From: Siphonodentalium dalli
Taxonomy: Eukaryota; Mollusca; Scaphopoda; Gadilida; Siphonodentaliidae
Direction of reading: 5' to 3'
DNA length: 64,000 nt
Assembly: GCA_032622095.1 (NCBI GenBank)
Contig: CP136069.1
Coordinates: 39,782,194-39,846,193, forward strand
Part shown: in pieces, positions 11,919 through 24,344 of the stretch
How the letters are laid out: the number at the start of each line of letters is the position of its first letter
How positions within the stretch are numbered: the first letter of the stretch is position 1
Translations under genes and position numbers: made by a program
Notes under the pieces: model-generated
Database searches by the model: none
The model's input: the letters and a program-made list of their open reading frames with translations, nothing else
What the model was told of the DNA's origin: nothing

Positions 11919-12106
11919 ATATTATCCCAGTGCAATCATTCCATGAGGTGATTGCCAGAAATAGCACAGAGCGTGATTCCACGGATTGGAAACCATCATG
12001 GGTGCTAAGGTACTCCGTGCTCATAAAGTGTCGCGGAATCATCAAAATGAAAGGATACATCATCAACGGCATTCGAGAATCAAGGAAGAGAAAGGATGTC
12101 CTCTAA
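11919..12106 (+). CDS. GCLM: GCLM terminal coding exon
   Basis: Last coding exon, after acceptor ttttgattccag (ends 11918), with the stop TAA at 12104-12106. It encodes the C-terminal part: SFHEVI, WKPSWVLRYSVLIKCRGIIK and MKGYI, matching vertebrate WVPLWLLRYSVIVKSRGIIK. It ends in a basic tail. The five exons in the window total 645 nt, i.e. 214 residues plus stop with consistent phases, against about 274 residues for vertebrate GCLM. The exon follows a TTAA MITE by about 105 bp. Confidence 0.96.
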
Positions 12107-12110
12107 TAAA
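12105..12110 (+). promoter_or_regulatory. AATAAA overlapping GCLM stop; possible poly(A) signal
   Basis: AATAAA overlaps the GCLM stop codon (ctcTAATAAA). If used, the 3' UTR would be only some 15-25 nt. Another AATAAA lies at 12758-12763, but inside a transposon (12591-13033). Which is used cannot be told from sequence. Confidence 0.35.
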
Positions 12111-12590
12111 TCCACAATGAGCCCATATAAACAAGCCTTGTAATAACTGGTCAGTCATGCATGGTCATTGGTTGAAAGATATGGAAATGTTTTATATAAC
12201 AGGCAGTCTGGAGTAAACTATATACCCACATAAAAAATAGTGTATCAGTATGAATCTGAGTGTATGTTTACAAAGACTGTATAACAGGCTGAAATGCTGT
12301 TGTATCTGGCATTGTAACAGACTCTAATTTAATTGATTATCAATCACAGAAATGCCAAAATCAACCAGTATTCTATGGAAATACTTAAGATTAATCTTAG
12401 GATCTGGGTTATATGAGAATAGGAAAATACATTAGGCCTTATTATGGTTAATATGGCAATTGAATTCATAAATGACTCAGTTTTGTAATATTCAGATATG
12501 AGATAGGTTTCTTTGAAGATTGATGCCATTTTCTAGCACATTGGGTATTTACTGTGGCAATTGGCTCATCGGCAGATGGTATTAACTGAC

Positions 12591-13033
12591 GCTAATGGGG
12601 TCGTTGTCGTAACGTTTTATACATAAATGCACACCAGTCTCAGTTGGTGCGAGATTGAACTTTTGCCGTAAATAATTGCTGTCTGCTTCAATTCATAACT
12701 ATTTTTCTTCCGAAGTTCTGATAAAGTCAATACTTTTATCACAATGACGAAACTGCAATAAAATTGATCATCAGTCGCATATTGATCTTAGTATTAAACA
12801 GTGACCGAAAGAACTGTATGGTTGTTTGATGGATGAACGGAAGAAAATGAACTTACAAAAAATATCAACACGTGTGCATTTATGTAGAACACACTACGAC
12901 AATGACCCCGGTCACGTGACACTACGCGAGTCTGGTGTGCATTTATGTATACAGAAATGTGTGCATTTATGTATACAGAAATGCACTCGATGTTCATCTA
13001 TGTATGAAACATTACGACAACGACCCCATTAGC
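12591..13033. mobile_element. 443-bp MULE-type MITE with 9-bp TSD
   Basis: Perfect inverted ends GCTAATGGGGTCGTTGTCGT and ACGACAACGACCCCATTAGC, flanked by identical 9-bp duplications TTAACTGAC (12582-12590, 13034-13042). A 9-bp TSD fits Mutator-like elements. The interior has a tandem 21-bp repeat (gtgcatttatgtatacagaa, ~12939-12983). Confidence 0.88.
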
Positions 13034-13074
13034 TTAACTGACAGGCCGATATTTTAATGCACCTGTCATGAAAG

Positions 13075-13815
13075 GCTGTAAAAGCTGATAATTGCCAAGT
13101 TATTTCAAGGCTTGCATATAAACCATATATAAACAGGTCTGGCACATCCTAATTCATTTGTTATATTTTGAGTTCACAGAGTGTCAAACTATCTTTTGGT
13201 TGGATGAAGCGCGATCATGTGTCAAAGTGTAGTGTTGATCATTGCCCGGCAATTTAGCTGTCACCGGGGCTATAATATATTAACTTCTACACACCTGCGA
13301 ATTTCAAAATTGGCATGCGGTGAGAATTGTGTCATATATAATAAAACACCTATTGACTGCCTCGGGATGAAATAGCGAGAGCTCTTTTCATCCGATTGTT
13401 TTTTTTGTTCATAAGACACAACCTCAGGAAAATTGCTCTCGCTATTCCACTCCAAGGCAGTCAATAGGTGTATAGTATTTTTATAGTTTTATTGACTCAA
13501 AATTACAAAAATTAATAATAGCATGTCCATATATATTAAGGAACGCGCCAGCATAACAGGAACAGTAAGTAACAAACTCTTTGCTGAAGCTTTCGGAGTT
13601 CACAGCCTTTATCAATGGTATAACACATTTGTGGTCTACAAAATTATAGGCTCTAGTCATTTATGTTCAGCTCTTTAGTTGATGTATCACCAAAAAGTAA
13701 AAGCTGAGAATTGATAAGTTATTTCAAGACTTGTATATAAACCATATATAAACGGGGCTGGCATGTCTTAAATTCAATTGTTATATACAGAAGAGTTCAC
13801 AGATGGTCATACATA
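13075..13815. repeat. Direct repeat pair, ~105 bp
   Basis: 13078-13182 (aaagctgataattgccaagttatttcaaggcttg...) recurs diverged at ~13698-13805, each including ataaaccatatataaac and ending in gagttcacag. Confidence 0.65.
13347..13470. mobile_element. Small palindromic MITE
   Basis: CACCTATTGACTGCCT ... AGGCAGTCAATAGGTG with a second inverted pair gaaatagcgagagc / gctctcgctattcc inside. 124 bp; no target duplication resolved. Confidence 0.6.
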
Positions 13816-14120
13816 TATATACTGTTTTTGAAAAATGAAAAAATTTAAGTGTGATCCAGATGCCTAATGTGGCATACATTTTGGGGAGATAATTTCAGTT
13901 GTGATCTCATCATTAAAGTGGAGGGCGGCAGGCTTTTATTGAGCGAATATTCATTATTGACCCGTCACTGCAGGACTTTGAGAGCAAAAATTGGTGAACT
14001 CAGGAACTGAACATAAATGACTTGAGCCTCTAATTATGTAGACCACAACTATGTTATACTGTTGATAAAGGCTGTGACCGCCGAAAGCTTCCGCAAAGAG
14101 TTTGTTACTTATTGTTCATA
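13558..14120. mobile_element. Inverted-repeat element, unclassified
   Basis: The left arm 13565-13680 (gtaagtaacaaactctttgc, agctttcgg, gttcac) is inverted in the right arm 13990-14115 (gcctctaattatgtagacc, ccgaaagctt, gcaaagagtttgttactt). Between them is a block (ccagatgcctaat..., ggagggcggcaggc) that recurs in direct orientation at ~15655-15790. Confidence 0.6.
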
Positions 14121-14600
14121 TAATAATGAGATGAATAATCAAGAATGAACTAGAACTATAATACTTGTTTAGGATGTACCAGAGTAACCAGACCTGATAA
14201 AAGTGATCAGTGATATTACCATCTACAAGAGTTGAGATGGATGAAGCTTGAAACAATTGTAGGAGCTATTATTCCACCCTGTAACCAATCCCGACTAAAG
14301 CCATAAATTTACTAATGATATCTAGATACCACTCATTTGAATCTCAAAAACAATGTCTTCGTAACTTGGAAGGAGGGAAATGATAGGTCTATAAATACAC
14401 TAAATATTGATTTACAAACTCCAAGGCTATTCTAGCAGGCCAGGAACCAACGTCACAAAATTGGGACACAATCGATACATATTTTCCTTGTAAATTTCAG
14501 TGATAAATATGAGTTTTCAACTATTACTGATTTTTGGATGTACATTGTGAATTTCCACTGCTCATGACTCATGTAGTAGTTCTCATCAGGCAAAGGTTTA

Positions 14601-14813
14601 CAGTAATGCTCTAAATAATCGACCCCTTAACCACAGCAGAATTATGGGTAATTTTTCAGGATTTAGTCTGAAATATGGCTTGTTGCCATTCATTGGAAAG
14701 CTCTCCCCGAGAGCATTCTGATGAATGGCAACAAGCCATATTTCCGCCTAAATCCTGAAAAATTACCCATAATTCTGCTGTGGTTAAGGGGTAGATTATT
14801 TAGAGCATTACTG
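14601..14813. mobile_element. Tc1/mariner-like palindromic MITE, copy 2
   Basis: 213-bp, nearly perfect palindrome, TA on each side (14599-14600 and 14814-14815). Ends CAGTAATGCTCTAAATAATC and its complement. As RNA it would form a hairpin of about 100 bp per arm. Better preserved than 7425-7639. Confidence 0.85.
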
Positions 14814-14992
14814 TATATGTTTTAAACAAATGAAAGTCAAAACCGCTTTGGGTTAGAGACTTGATTGCTGGCGTAGATTCCTGGCCTGTCTAGGTTTTCA
14901 AGTCCCTGCATGAACCCTGTGGCTTAGTGTCTAAATTGGTGCTAAACCCCAAACAACCAATAATTGCTATACAGAAGAGTGCCAATATTTAA

Positions 14993-15225
14993 CCCTTTAT
15001 ATGCTAAATGAATTCTTCCATTCTGTTACAACAGTATATATTGGAATGGTCTATTATTCATTTGGAGGGATGCTAAGGATATATGAGCAGACAATGATGG
15101 AAACATAATACAAATGCAGAATAATTCATATTCATTAGTGGGAAATTTTGGTCATTTGTTGAACAGCTTATCTGAACATTTCCCATAGTAACTACTCATC
15201 AATGAGTATTTAGTGTAGAAAGGGG
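14993..15225. mobile_element. CCCTTTCTATAC-type TTAA MITE
   Basis: TTAA on both sides (14989-14992, 15226-15229); ends CCCTTTATATGCTAA and agtgtagaaaggg. Same interior as 11246-11513 with small deletions. Confidence 0.8.
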
Positions 15226-15229
15226 TTAA

Positions 15230-16480
15230 TCTCATTTGAAAACTTCACACATCCAACTGTCACAGATGGGATATGAGTCTTAGCAAATTTTTTCACAAAT
15301 ATTATATTGCATAATCTGTCTGTATTACATAATCTCTATTGCATAATCTGTCAGTACATCATCCCCAGTATTTTATTATAGCAAAAACATGAGTTAGAGG
15401 GCATTGTGGTTTATTAGTGACCTGATAGAAACAATTATCAGCCCAACATCCTATTTCAGAGGCCCGAGACAATATCGAGGGATGCTAATAGGATGGCAGG
15501 CACTTAAGGGCTGCTAATATAACTGTAATGCCCGAGCAATTCATGGTATTACTATTATTACCTCATGGACCATGACCCAAATACAATGTATTGTCATGTC
15601 AAATGCATGTTGTCTGTTTCTGAAACCATACACAAATATTCCATCAAAACCATTGATCCAGATCCAGATGCCTAATCCGGCATACCTTATGGAGAGATAA
15701 TTTCATTGTTACATCTGTGATGTCATCGTTGAACTGGAGGGCGGCAGGCCGTTATTGAGCGAATTTTTCATTACTGACCTGCCACTGCAGGGTGTTATGA
15801 GATTTCAGCATACCAGTAAAACTTGGTTAATGCTCTTGGGAAATGGGAATGCCCTGTGAAGTGGTAATAATATGGTCTATCAGATGAACTATTCATAATT
15901 TAAATAGTGGACGAAGGCAAATTGGGTTCTAAAGCACTAATCTTGTATGACCTTTCCCATTGTGTATTATATTATCAGCTAACATTGTTAAGATTTTAGT
16001 ATAAAATAAAATAAACTATTCATAATTTTTGTTAAAATATTTATGAATAAAAACCATTTTTTCTCATATATTTGGATGAGCTTGTTTGCTTTTTTATCAT
16101 GTACATGTATTGTATATTTTTATCATGCACATATATTGTATATTTATTTGTTGGAAATGATATAAAGAATGTTATGTTTTAATACAGTTTAATTTTAGTG
16201 TCCCTGTGAGAAGGGGTATCACAAGTGAGGAGAATGGGACTAGTTGGAAGAACCATTTATGACTTGGCCATTAATTGTTCCATCAGTAAACAAGATGACT
16301 ACCAAGCATGGTGGCATAATACGCCCGTTGGCTTGTTTCGAATTGCATTTCAGATAGATCCCAAAAATAAATAAAAGGATGCCGACTGAGGGGGTTTTAT
16401 TTTATAGGGTGAAGGAGAAGATCACTCGATCTTTTCGACCATCCCAGGCGCGAACATCTCTCTGGCTTTATTTGACTGGT
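15230..16480. other. Intergenic, nothing recognised apart from a copy of the 13.9-kb repeat
   Basis: Contains the ~15655-15790 direct copy of the ccagatgcctaat/ggagggcggcaggc block and AT-rich DNA at 15990-16190. No gene seen. Confidence 0.5.
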
Positions 16481-16484
16481 GGCT

Positions 16485-16690
16485 TTTTAGCTCACCTGAG
16501 ACGAAGTCTCCGGTGGAGCTATAGTCATCACTCCTTGTCCGTCCGTCCGTCCGTCAACAATCATCTTCTCGTCCCGAACCGTAAGACGGAATGTGTTCAT
16601 ATTTGGTGTGGATGTTCCCTAGGTGACTCTCATTTAGATTTGTTCAAATGAGGTCACTGGGTCAAATAGTTGCGAAGCCAGGGCCATAAC
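16485..16690 (+). repeat. Dispersed molluscan-type repeat
   Basis: tttttagctcacctgagacg followed by aagtctccgg and a short gtccgtccgtccgtc run, then ggtcactgggtcaaatag (echoed at ~16850-16870). I recognise this block as widespread in molluscan genomes; class uncertain. Confidence 0.5.
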
Positions 16691-17329
16691 TCTATTCCTC
16701 CATAGTAATTCTTAGAATGACTTCTTTTACTGAACTATAAGGCCGTATGGATTCATATTTGAATGACTTCTTCTTTTGAACCATTTGACCGATTTAGCTT
16801 ACATTTGGTATGGAGAGTCCTTGTGTGACTGGGGTTCAGATTTGTTCAAATGGGGTCACTGGGTCAAATAGGGGCAGGGCCCAGGGACATAAATTTTTTT
16901 ATTTAAATCCATGTTTTAAATCCTTGCCCCTTCAACCCCCCCCCCCACCTCCCCCACTGAATGTCCCTGGGGGGGGGGGGGGGGGGGTGATCAGTAGTGT
17001 ACAGTTGGTAATTTGGCCACATATCCTGTTTAGATCTACTTCTTTTAAAGTGATTATGAAAAGTTCCAACTATTGTGGTCTCCAGAGTCCCAGTCTTTGC
17101 AGTCTGGTGAGCGACCCCACAGTCATTGACTGTCTTGTTTTTATTCTGGGAACTACCATTGAATCAAACTTTGTTTCCAACTGTCTATGTTAATTATTTC
17201 TGAAACATGCAATGACGGAAGCAAAATTCATCAGATGTATTCTCAAAATGTAAGGCATCATACAAAATTAATCAAACTTTTAAATAAATTTTAAATAAGA
17301 TAACTATAACTAAATTTTTTAATCAATCA

Positions 17330-17915
17330 CTCAGAAGCCAAAATAATCACCAAATTATAAGATGACAAGGCCATAACTCCAGTAAAAATGGGTGGACTGA
17401 ACCCAAATTCGAACTTCACCTGTATTTTCATGTGGGTAATCCACATAATAAAATTTGAAAAGGATCTTAACTAAAACGAAAGTTATCATCCGGAAACCAT
17501 CTTGGACGGAGGACATATTTTTTTTGGGGGGACTAAAATCTTAAGACTAAATGGGGCCCATAAGATTGGTGAGAATCATTCTCCAAATCCCCAATTCAAG
17601 CACAGCTTGTATTTTGAGCCAATTCAGCCACATATTAAAGTTTGGCGTGATCCACCAAACCATAACTGCAGTTATCAACAGGAACTAAATCTAGAAAACC
17701 CAAATTCCAAAGATTATAAAGGTCCATAACTCTGGAAAAGTTTGAACTTAACCAGCTGACTTAAGTTCACTCAACCCATAATGTTTGTGAACCTGCAAAG
17801 CAAATTTCATCCCATTCAGTCAACATTAACTGAAGTTATCATCCGGATACAAAAGTTGAGCCCAAATTTCAACAAAGGGCCATAACTCTGGGTAAAAATG
17901 GGCGGGTGACAGGGT
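17330..17915 (+). repeat. Diffuse 'ggccataactc' repeat series
   Basis: Repeated degenerate units start with ggccataactcc/ctgg(t)aaaa and continue to aaagttatcatccgga (about 17369-17495, 17723-17850, 17877-17910). The same motif appears at 33353-33380. Typical of abundant decayed molluscan repeats; non-coding. Confidence 0.5.
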
Positions 17916-18035
17916 TGGTGCTGAACAAATGTTGTCTTGCCAAATATTTGCCTAATTAATTTTTTTTGCCAAATTTAATTGAGGGTATAATTTGGGAAAT
18001 TCTCATATTTTTTTTATCGGTTATATTTTTTCTTC

Positions 18036-18215
18036 CAAGGAAAGCCCTTCAACTGAACTATATGGATTACATCTCCGGCCTTGTGTCAATCAGGAGGGTT
18101 AAAAAATTTATTGCTGTCCCGACTCCGCTCACACCCGTGCTCAGATTAGTCACGCATGAATACGCCCAGGTACATGTAAATCACGCATTCTAATTATCTA
18201 GCCAGTTTTTATTCC
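18036..18215 (+). repeat. Left arm of a distant inverted repeat
   Basis: About 180 bp (ctgaactatatggattacat, gtgctcagattagtcacgca, attctaattatctagccag) is present inverted at 22500-22672, 4.3 kb away. Could be long TIRs of a decayed element or two inverted copies of one repeat. Confidence 0.7.
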
Positions 18216-18219
18216 TCCT

Positions 18220-18260
18220 CGCTGTCGACAGGACATGTTTCGCTGTCGACAGGACATGTT
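18220..18260. repeat. 21-bp tandem duplication
   Basis: cgctgtcgacaggacatgtt occurs twice in a row. Confidence 0.8.
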
Positions 18261-18261
18261 T

Positions 18262-20690
18262 CTAAAGGGAGTATTTTTCTGAATTGCGAGTTTATCGACT
18301 CAATATTTATTGTTGATAACAAACTTGCAATTTATTTGTCGTCCGACCCGATAGCTAATTAATATTTCTCACATCCACACGGAAACTTTTTCGTTTCGTT
18401 TGTATTCGTGTTTTTTGTTTTTCTCAAGACGGCTCTCTCTAAAAAATTAGAAATAAGATGGCCATCTTGACATAGGTACAATGACTAAAAGACGCACGTA
18501 GCTTACTTATTTTTGTGCAACATATACGGCGTGATGACTTACGATTGCGGACACAACGAAGTCTCCTAATTTCGTGCTACACGTGTTCACTTTCACTAAG
18601 TTTCTGTCGACTCCCTTCGCTTCTTTAATAAGTTCCGTTGCTATTTGAGTAACGTATACTGCCAAATCATACATGGAACTGCTCTGTTAGTTCGCAGAAA
18701 GTTGTAAAGGACAGTAATGTCTCCTTTGTAATAATTTACATGAATAAATCCGAAAGATAGTCCTTGTTATCAGATGACAATTGACATTTCTTTTGACTGA
18801 GCGATCTGTAACATTGTTTTAACGATCAATACCTGCGATAGAAAATTCTGCCTTGTCTATCGCGATTAAATATCCTATAACTCATTGTATCATCAGTACA
18901 ATAGTGACTAACCCTCTGTAACAGGGAGATTATATTCGTTATCACATATATAACCACACTTCAAATTGATGTGTTGTCTGTTGATATAAATATAGTGTTG
19001 CATTCTTTACATCCATGTATGTACAGTATGGCTGTAACAGTATGGGTTACTACAAGTCAGGCGATTAGTTTGATTGGGGCTAAGGACAACCTGATGTACA
19101 AGCCTTGACAACCAATTTTCATCCAAAGTTTCTGTTATCAAATGAAATATCAATCAAACCATACTTTGTCATTATTTCGGCGAAACTTGGGTATATTTCT
19201 TTACACCCACTCTACAATCTTGTTGAATAGGCTTCCCTGATCAAAGACTGCAAAGATATGAACACGTAGTAACCTGACACTCCAGCTACACTTGGCTCAC
19301 TTTACTTAAATATACAACGGTGATTCTACCTGTGGTAAGACATCTTTGTTCGCCTTCAAGCGAGCCCACTGGCCTACTTGTGGCAAGTAACCATATCCAA
19401 TGGGAACTTTATAAAAACGGGAAAGCTTTGTCTTTAATACGGAGCACCTTGTTCATAAGGGGCATGGTCAGGGTGTTGCAACGATTTATTGACTTGCCAG
19501 CATCTCACTGAATTTCAATTAAATCGATGTTTATCCTTATTCTCATCCGCCAGATGATTTAAGATTTCCGACGTCCACAGTTTAGCAATTAAAATTGTCA
19601 ATCTTTGTGATGTAACGACTGTGATCAGTGTCACCAACTTGAAACATCTGACCTCTTATCCTCAGACATTCGTGTTTGTAGATAAATTCAAATAATTCGT
19701 CCCGTTTAAATATTATGGTTTAAGTGCCTCAATGCCATCATACCGCAGGACCTAATATGCATAGAAAATAGCAAGCATGCAACATGTATTACAAGCTGTA
19801 ATAGTTCCATACCATGTACATGGCAATAATATGGTACCAGTGCCTCCAGACACTATGCCGTCAGAACTGACTATGCTTACATATGGTGAATAGTTTTCAC
19901 CCCAATACTGACATACTTTGAGGTTATAATCCGTGAATAGTAAAGGCAAATAGCAAAATAGAAAGCATATATATTGTCACGTGCTCCAGAATCACTGTCA
20001 ATAGTCTTTCCAATAGAGTCCATTACTTGGCTCTTTAACTTCTATTTCCAATAATAATCTGACAAATAGCTTTCACTCACGTATGAAGCGCAGTTACATG
20101 AAACACATTTATATTGCGCATGGCCACTGCCAATATAATTTCCATAAAAGAGTCCAAACCATGGCTCTTTTCCTTCTATTGCCACATATCCAAATGATTA
20201 TCTGGCAAATATCAGAAAGGACTTGTATTGTCAGATTTCTAAAGCGCGATTAAGCTCTTCTCCTTCTCTTGCCGCATATCCAATGATTATCTGGCAAATA
20301 GACTAGATACAAGCATAACAAAAATGAAGGCATTTCTATCGTCACGTCCGCTGTCAGCGCACTTTCCTAAAGCTTCTAAACATGGCTCCTCACCTTACGC
20401 AACGGAAACCGCCTTGTTCTTGCACATGTGCATTCGGAGAAAAGACAGTATCTTACCTGTAATTCAATTTATAGCAGGTAGGATCATGTGGCCAGGAGAA
20501 TAAAGTAATTTTTATATTAACCTTACTTTCAATTCAATAACTAACAGACTGTATTGTATATTAACCTTGCTTCGTAATAACTAACAGCATGTCTTGTCTT
20601 GCAGTCGAACTTTGATGGCCACACACCGTGCGGGTTGCTCAATAACGGGTGTATTACTTGTCATAGTTGGGTGAGGGCATATTAGCCCAT
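18262..20690. other. Intergenic, nothing recognised
   Basis: No conserved coding frame or delimited element. A loosely repeated 'ctcttttccttctattgccacatatccaatgattatctggcaaa' motif occurs around 20030-20300. Confidence 0.45.
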
Positions 20691-20699
20691 GATTACAAA

Positions 20700-21650
20700 T
20701 TTTGAGCAAACCGTACCAGTCTTTACCTCGGGCAGGACCAGTTCTGCCCCCCCCCCCCCCCCCCCCGGTCCTGCTACGGCAGTCAGTACCAGTGGTAGGC
20801 AGGTGCTGCCATCGTTGATTCTCCACGAGATTGGGTCCAGTCGATCCCCTGGAATCGTACTCCTTTGGGATACCTCCGGGCGTGCTCCTCTGCCGTCATG
20901 TGATCATAGTGGTATGTCACTGACATTTATTCCAGTTTGGTCAGGACCACCTGCATTTGGGGAATTCCATGGAATGGTCTTATCCCCTCTGGCCTTGGGG
21001 CACAGCCTATTCTACCTGGGCCATTGATGGTGCTCCAGAATTTTTGGAGGGAGGTGACCTTGGACAGGAAATAGCTCCTTAACCCAAATGCGAGAGCATT
21101 TGTCTTGCGTCGAACCATTTCAGAGTAGGCCTCTTCCATAGTATGGTATCCCAACTTGATGCAGCCAATTATGTTGCTGGCGTCGATCCTGACATGCTTT
21201 GTCTGCATCACATGACGTCGGCAGGTTTGACGACGATGACCAAGAATCGCGGGTCGACAGTGTGTCCCCAGGCCCACTGTCGGACGAGGATTCTGACGAA
21301 AAAAGATAAAATAAAATAGCAGATCCTCTGGAACATGATTTTGTAAAAAAGACGAGGACACCGGTTGATCTCTTGTATACACTTCTTCCAAAAGCTATAT
21401 TGCTTAATTTAATTAAACAATTTGCGCAAAAGTACCAGTCTTTACCTCAGATAGGAAAGCTCCAGCACTGTAGCCTTTGGAGGCTGTTCTGGGTGGGGAA
21501 GACTTGTTGTCACGTGCCTCCAAGAGCTGCACCGGCCAACCAGCCTTCTGACTCTTCCTCACGATGCAGCGCCCCACATCTCCATGAGATTGGGTCCAGT
21601 CGATCACCTGGAATCGTACACCCTCTAGAGGGATACTTCCAGGCTACTAC
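20700..21650 (-). pseudogene. Degenerate protein-like region with direct duplication, unidentified
   Basis: Two direct copies ~760 bp apart share gagattgggtccagtcgatc + cctggaatcgtac (20827-20862, 21587-21622) and taccagtctttacctc (20715, 21431). Between them the minus strand is open for 154 codons (21391-20927); residues RIDASNIIGCIKLGYHTMEE and RRKTNALAFGLRSYF look protein-like, but I do not recognise a family. A 20-base poly(C) run interrupts the first copy at 20747-20766. It lies between the inverted repeats at 18.0 and 22.5 kb, so it may be a remnant of a transposon gene; this is inference. Confidence 0.3.
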
Positions 21651-22339
21651 TCCACCGGTCATAAAAATTTGCAACTTAGATCATTCTGCTAAATTTGATC
21701 ATTTTGAAATGTACCAGAATCTTGTCATGTGCGCCATCATAGATCACTGATGCTTATATGCGTGTTCATCAAGACATCAGTGGTGTTCTCTAGTCTCTAT
21801 ATATACTGGTATGTCATGATACAAACCTCACATTGACATGATCAGATAGCATTTTATAACATCATATAAAATTCCTAGCTATTATCCACATTTCAGTAGA
21901 AAATTGAAATGAGATACCAGTTAATTTGCTCCCTGGTGTATCATAAGCATTCTGATATCTTATGACATACACAATGGCTACATGTGACATCAGTTCAAAA
22001 TGTGAACTGTCGAGAGCGCGAAGAAGATGACAAAGAAATTAGGATGAAGCGACGGAAGAAGGAAGGAAAAGAAGTCTCTTCAAAAGTTATACTTGCTCGG
22101 TTGTCTCGCTAGCATGAATTATATGGCACTACCTGGGATGTTTCTTCCAAAAACAAGGGGTGGGGGAGGTCCACGTTTGAGCAATGTCGGAATCTGGATT
22201 GTGAGCTCTTTCACGTGACATAATCATATCAGAATCATGACTAAATCACATTTACATGAAATCTGTTTCGGAAGAGTGCATTCCCATCGAATTTGGATAT
22301 TTATTAACTTTATTGCTCGTGCCTCCTCCTGGGCTTGCA

Positions 22340-22672
22340 TTCTAATCCATATAGTTCAGTTGAAGAGCTTTCCTTGGCGGAAAAATATTAATTTTAAAAT
22401 TATAATAAATTTTTCCTTAAGGGAAGCCCGAAACTGAACTATCCCATGGTGGTGCCATTCCCAACCCTGCGACTCGCAAATCTCATGATTAAGTCGGAAA
22501 TAAAAACTGGCTAGATAATTAGAATGCAGGATTTACCTGGGCACATTCATGCGTGACTAATCTGAGCACGGGTGTGAACGGAGTCAGGACAGCAATAAAA
22601 TTTTAACCCTCCTGATTGACACAAGGCCGGAGATGTAATCCATATAGTTCAGTTTCGGGCTTCCCTTAAGGA
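22340..22672 (-). repeat. Right inverted arm plus small palindrome
   Basis: 22500-22672 is the inverted partner of 18036-18215. Just left of it, 22340-22445 holds two more facing fragments of the same end (catatagttcagttgaag... / ...gaagcccgaaactgaac) around an AT-rich centre. Confidence 0.7.
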
Positions 22673-23109
22673 AAAATTAATTATAATTTAAAAATTATAT
22701 GTTATAACCAGATGGGTAAAATGAGCTAGTAAAAGCAGTTAATTTTATTAAAAATATCAAAGAAGCAATAACTATCTAATCGACACTTGAACACTACGTT
22801 GAATGTTGCTAGTCATCAAACTACAAGCATCTGTCATCAAAGCATACATATTATTTCGCCCTGTATCCTTGCTGACAACAAAGAGCCACAAATTGATCCA
22901 TCGCCATTCACATTCAGCTGATTAACCTATTGTCTTATACTCGCTGATCATAAACCACTGACATCCTAAATATGGGATATACAATGTCGCCATTGGTATG
23001 CATTGTTACAACCACTATATGCTTCCATATTCCAAACAGAATAAAAGGTCGCAGACCACAGGTCGTGGTGGCTTTTTGGGACATTGGCTTTTTTTGAGAA
23101 CAAAGAATC

Positions 23110-23640
23110 AAAATTCTGGCAATATTTGACTCCAACTAGACGATGACCTACATGTTCTCAAAGGTGAGCCACTCACCAAGTATGTAGAAATTCTTTTGAA
23201 CTTATTTGAAGAATGCTCAATTTATCATTGACACAACACAAATATTATTTCTAAATGGAATAAACTAGAACTTCGACTGCGTCTTCTCAAATGAGAACCA
23301 CATGCCAACATCAAGCAATTCTGTTGAATATTGCTCAAGTTACTATGTGGAAAACATCGCTTTCTAAGTTGAATATTGCTCAGGTTACAACACGGAAACA
23401 GCAATGTCTAAGCCAAAAAAGAGGATTAACTCCATCTAAAATCATCTGACCATGACCACATTCGAACTTGGCCTGCGTCTTCTCAAATGTGAACCACATA
23501 CCAAATATCAAGAAATTCTGTTGTATTTTGTTCAAGTTACCATGCGGACAACACAAAAACAGCGATATATTGCTCAAGTTATCATGCAGACAAGGATTTG
23601 GATGGACAGAAGCACAGACATGCTGATTGTAATAGTCCTC
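23110..23640 (+). repeat. Diffuse direct repeat (molluscan type)
   Basis: ctgcgtcttctcaaatg(t/a)gaaccacat...attgctcaagttac occurs at ~23278-23345 and again at ~23470-23560. Decayed dispersed repeat, non-coding. Confidence 0.5.
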
Positions 23641-23875
23641 CGAAATTTTTCATGGGACAAAAACGGGGGAACTAACTGTAAAAACATTTTAATGATTATA
23701 TACCTTTTAATGATTTACCAGAATCTACATGTTATAAAAACCCAAATACCAGCAGCACCAGCCTCAATGAACAATTATAGACTGTCGCTTTATTACCCCC
23801 CCCCCCCCCCCCCCCCGCCCTATTGTAGCTATTATTGGGAATTACCAGACCTGATTATACATGTATCTACCATTT

Positions 23876-24030
23876 AATATTCAAAGGGCCTGTTAATCGA
23901 TCAGATTATCTCCGTCATATAGTATTCAGAGTGCCCTTATAATCGATCAGATTATATCTACCATAAAATATTCCAAAGGGCCTGTTAATCGATCAGATTA
24001 TCTTGGTCATATAGTATTCATAGGGCCCTG
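23876..24030. repeat. ~60-bp imperfect tandem repeat, 3 copies
   Basis: Units contain gggcctgttaatcgatcagattatct and catatagtattca. Preceded by a poly(C) run at 23796-23816. Confidence 0.65.
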
Positions 24031-24344
24031 CTAATCGATGTAATTTGGAATCTTTCGTGTGATTTGAATCGATATTGGCTGCACTGACTTTATGTCTGAA
24101 TTTTATTGTGTCTTTTCCATCAGATTCATCGACTCCATTCCCATGGTTTTACGCTAATGTGAGAACCAACTGGCAGATTTCAGAACAGCACATGGAGAGT
24201 GACGAAGTTTGCCGACCATGAAAGTTCGAAAGCACATTATAAAGAGTTACTTTCCATCCACCACTCATTGCATTCAATGATTCACATCCATCAGTATTTA
24301 TGAGGAAAATGAGTTGCATCCATATTCTAGTTTACTGTTGCTTC

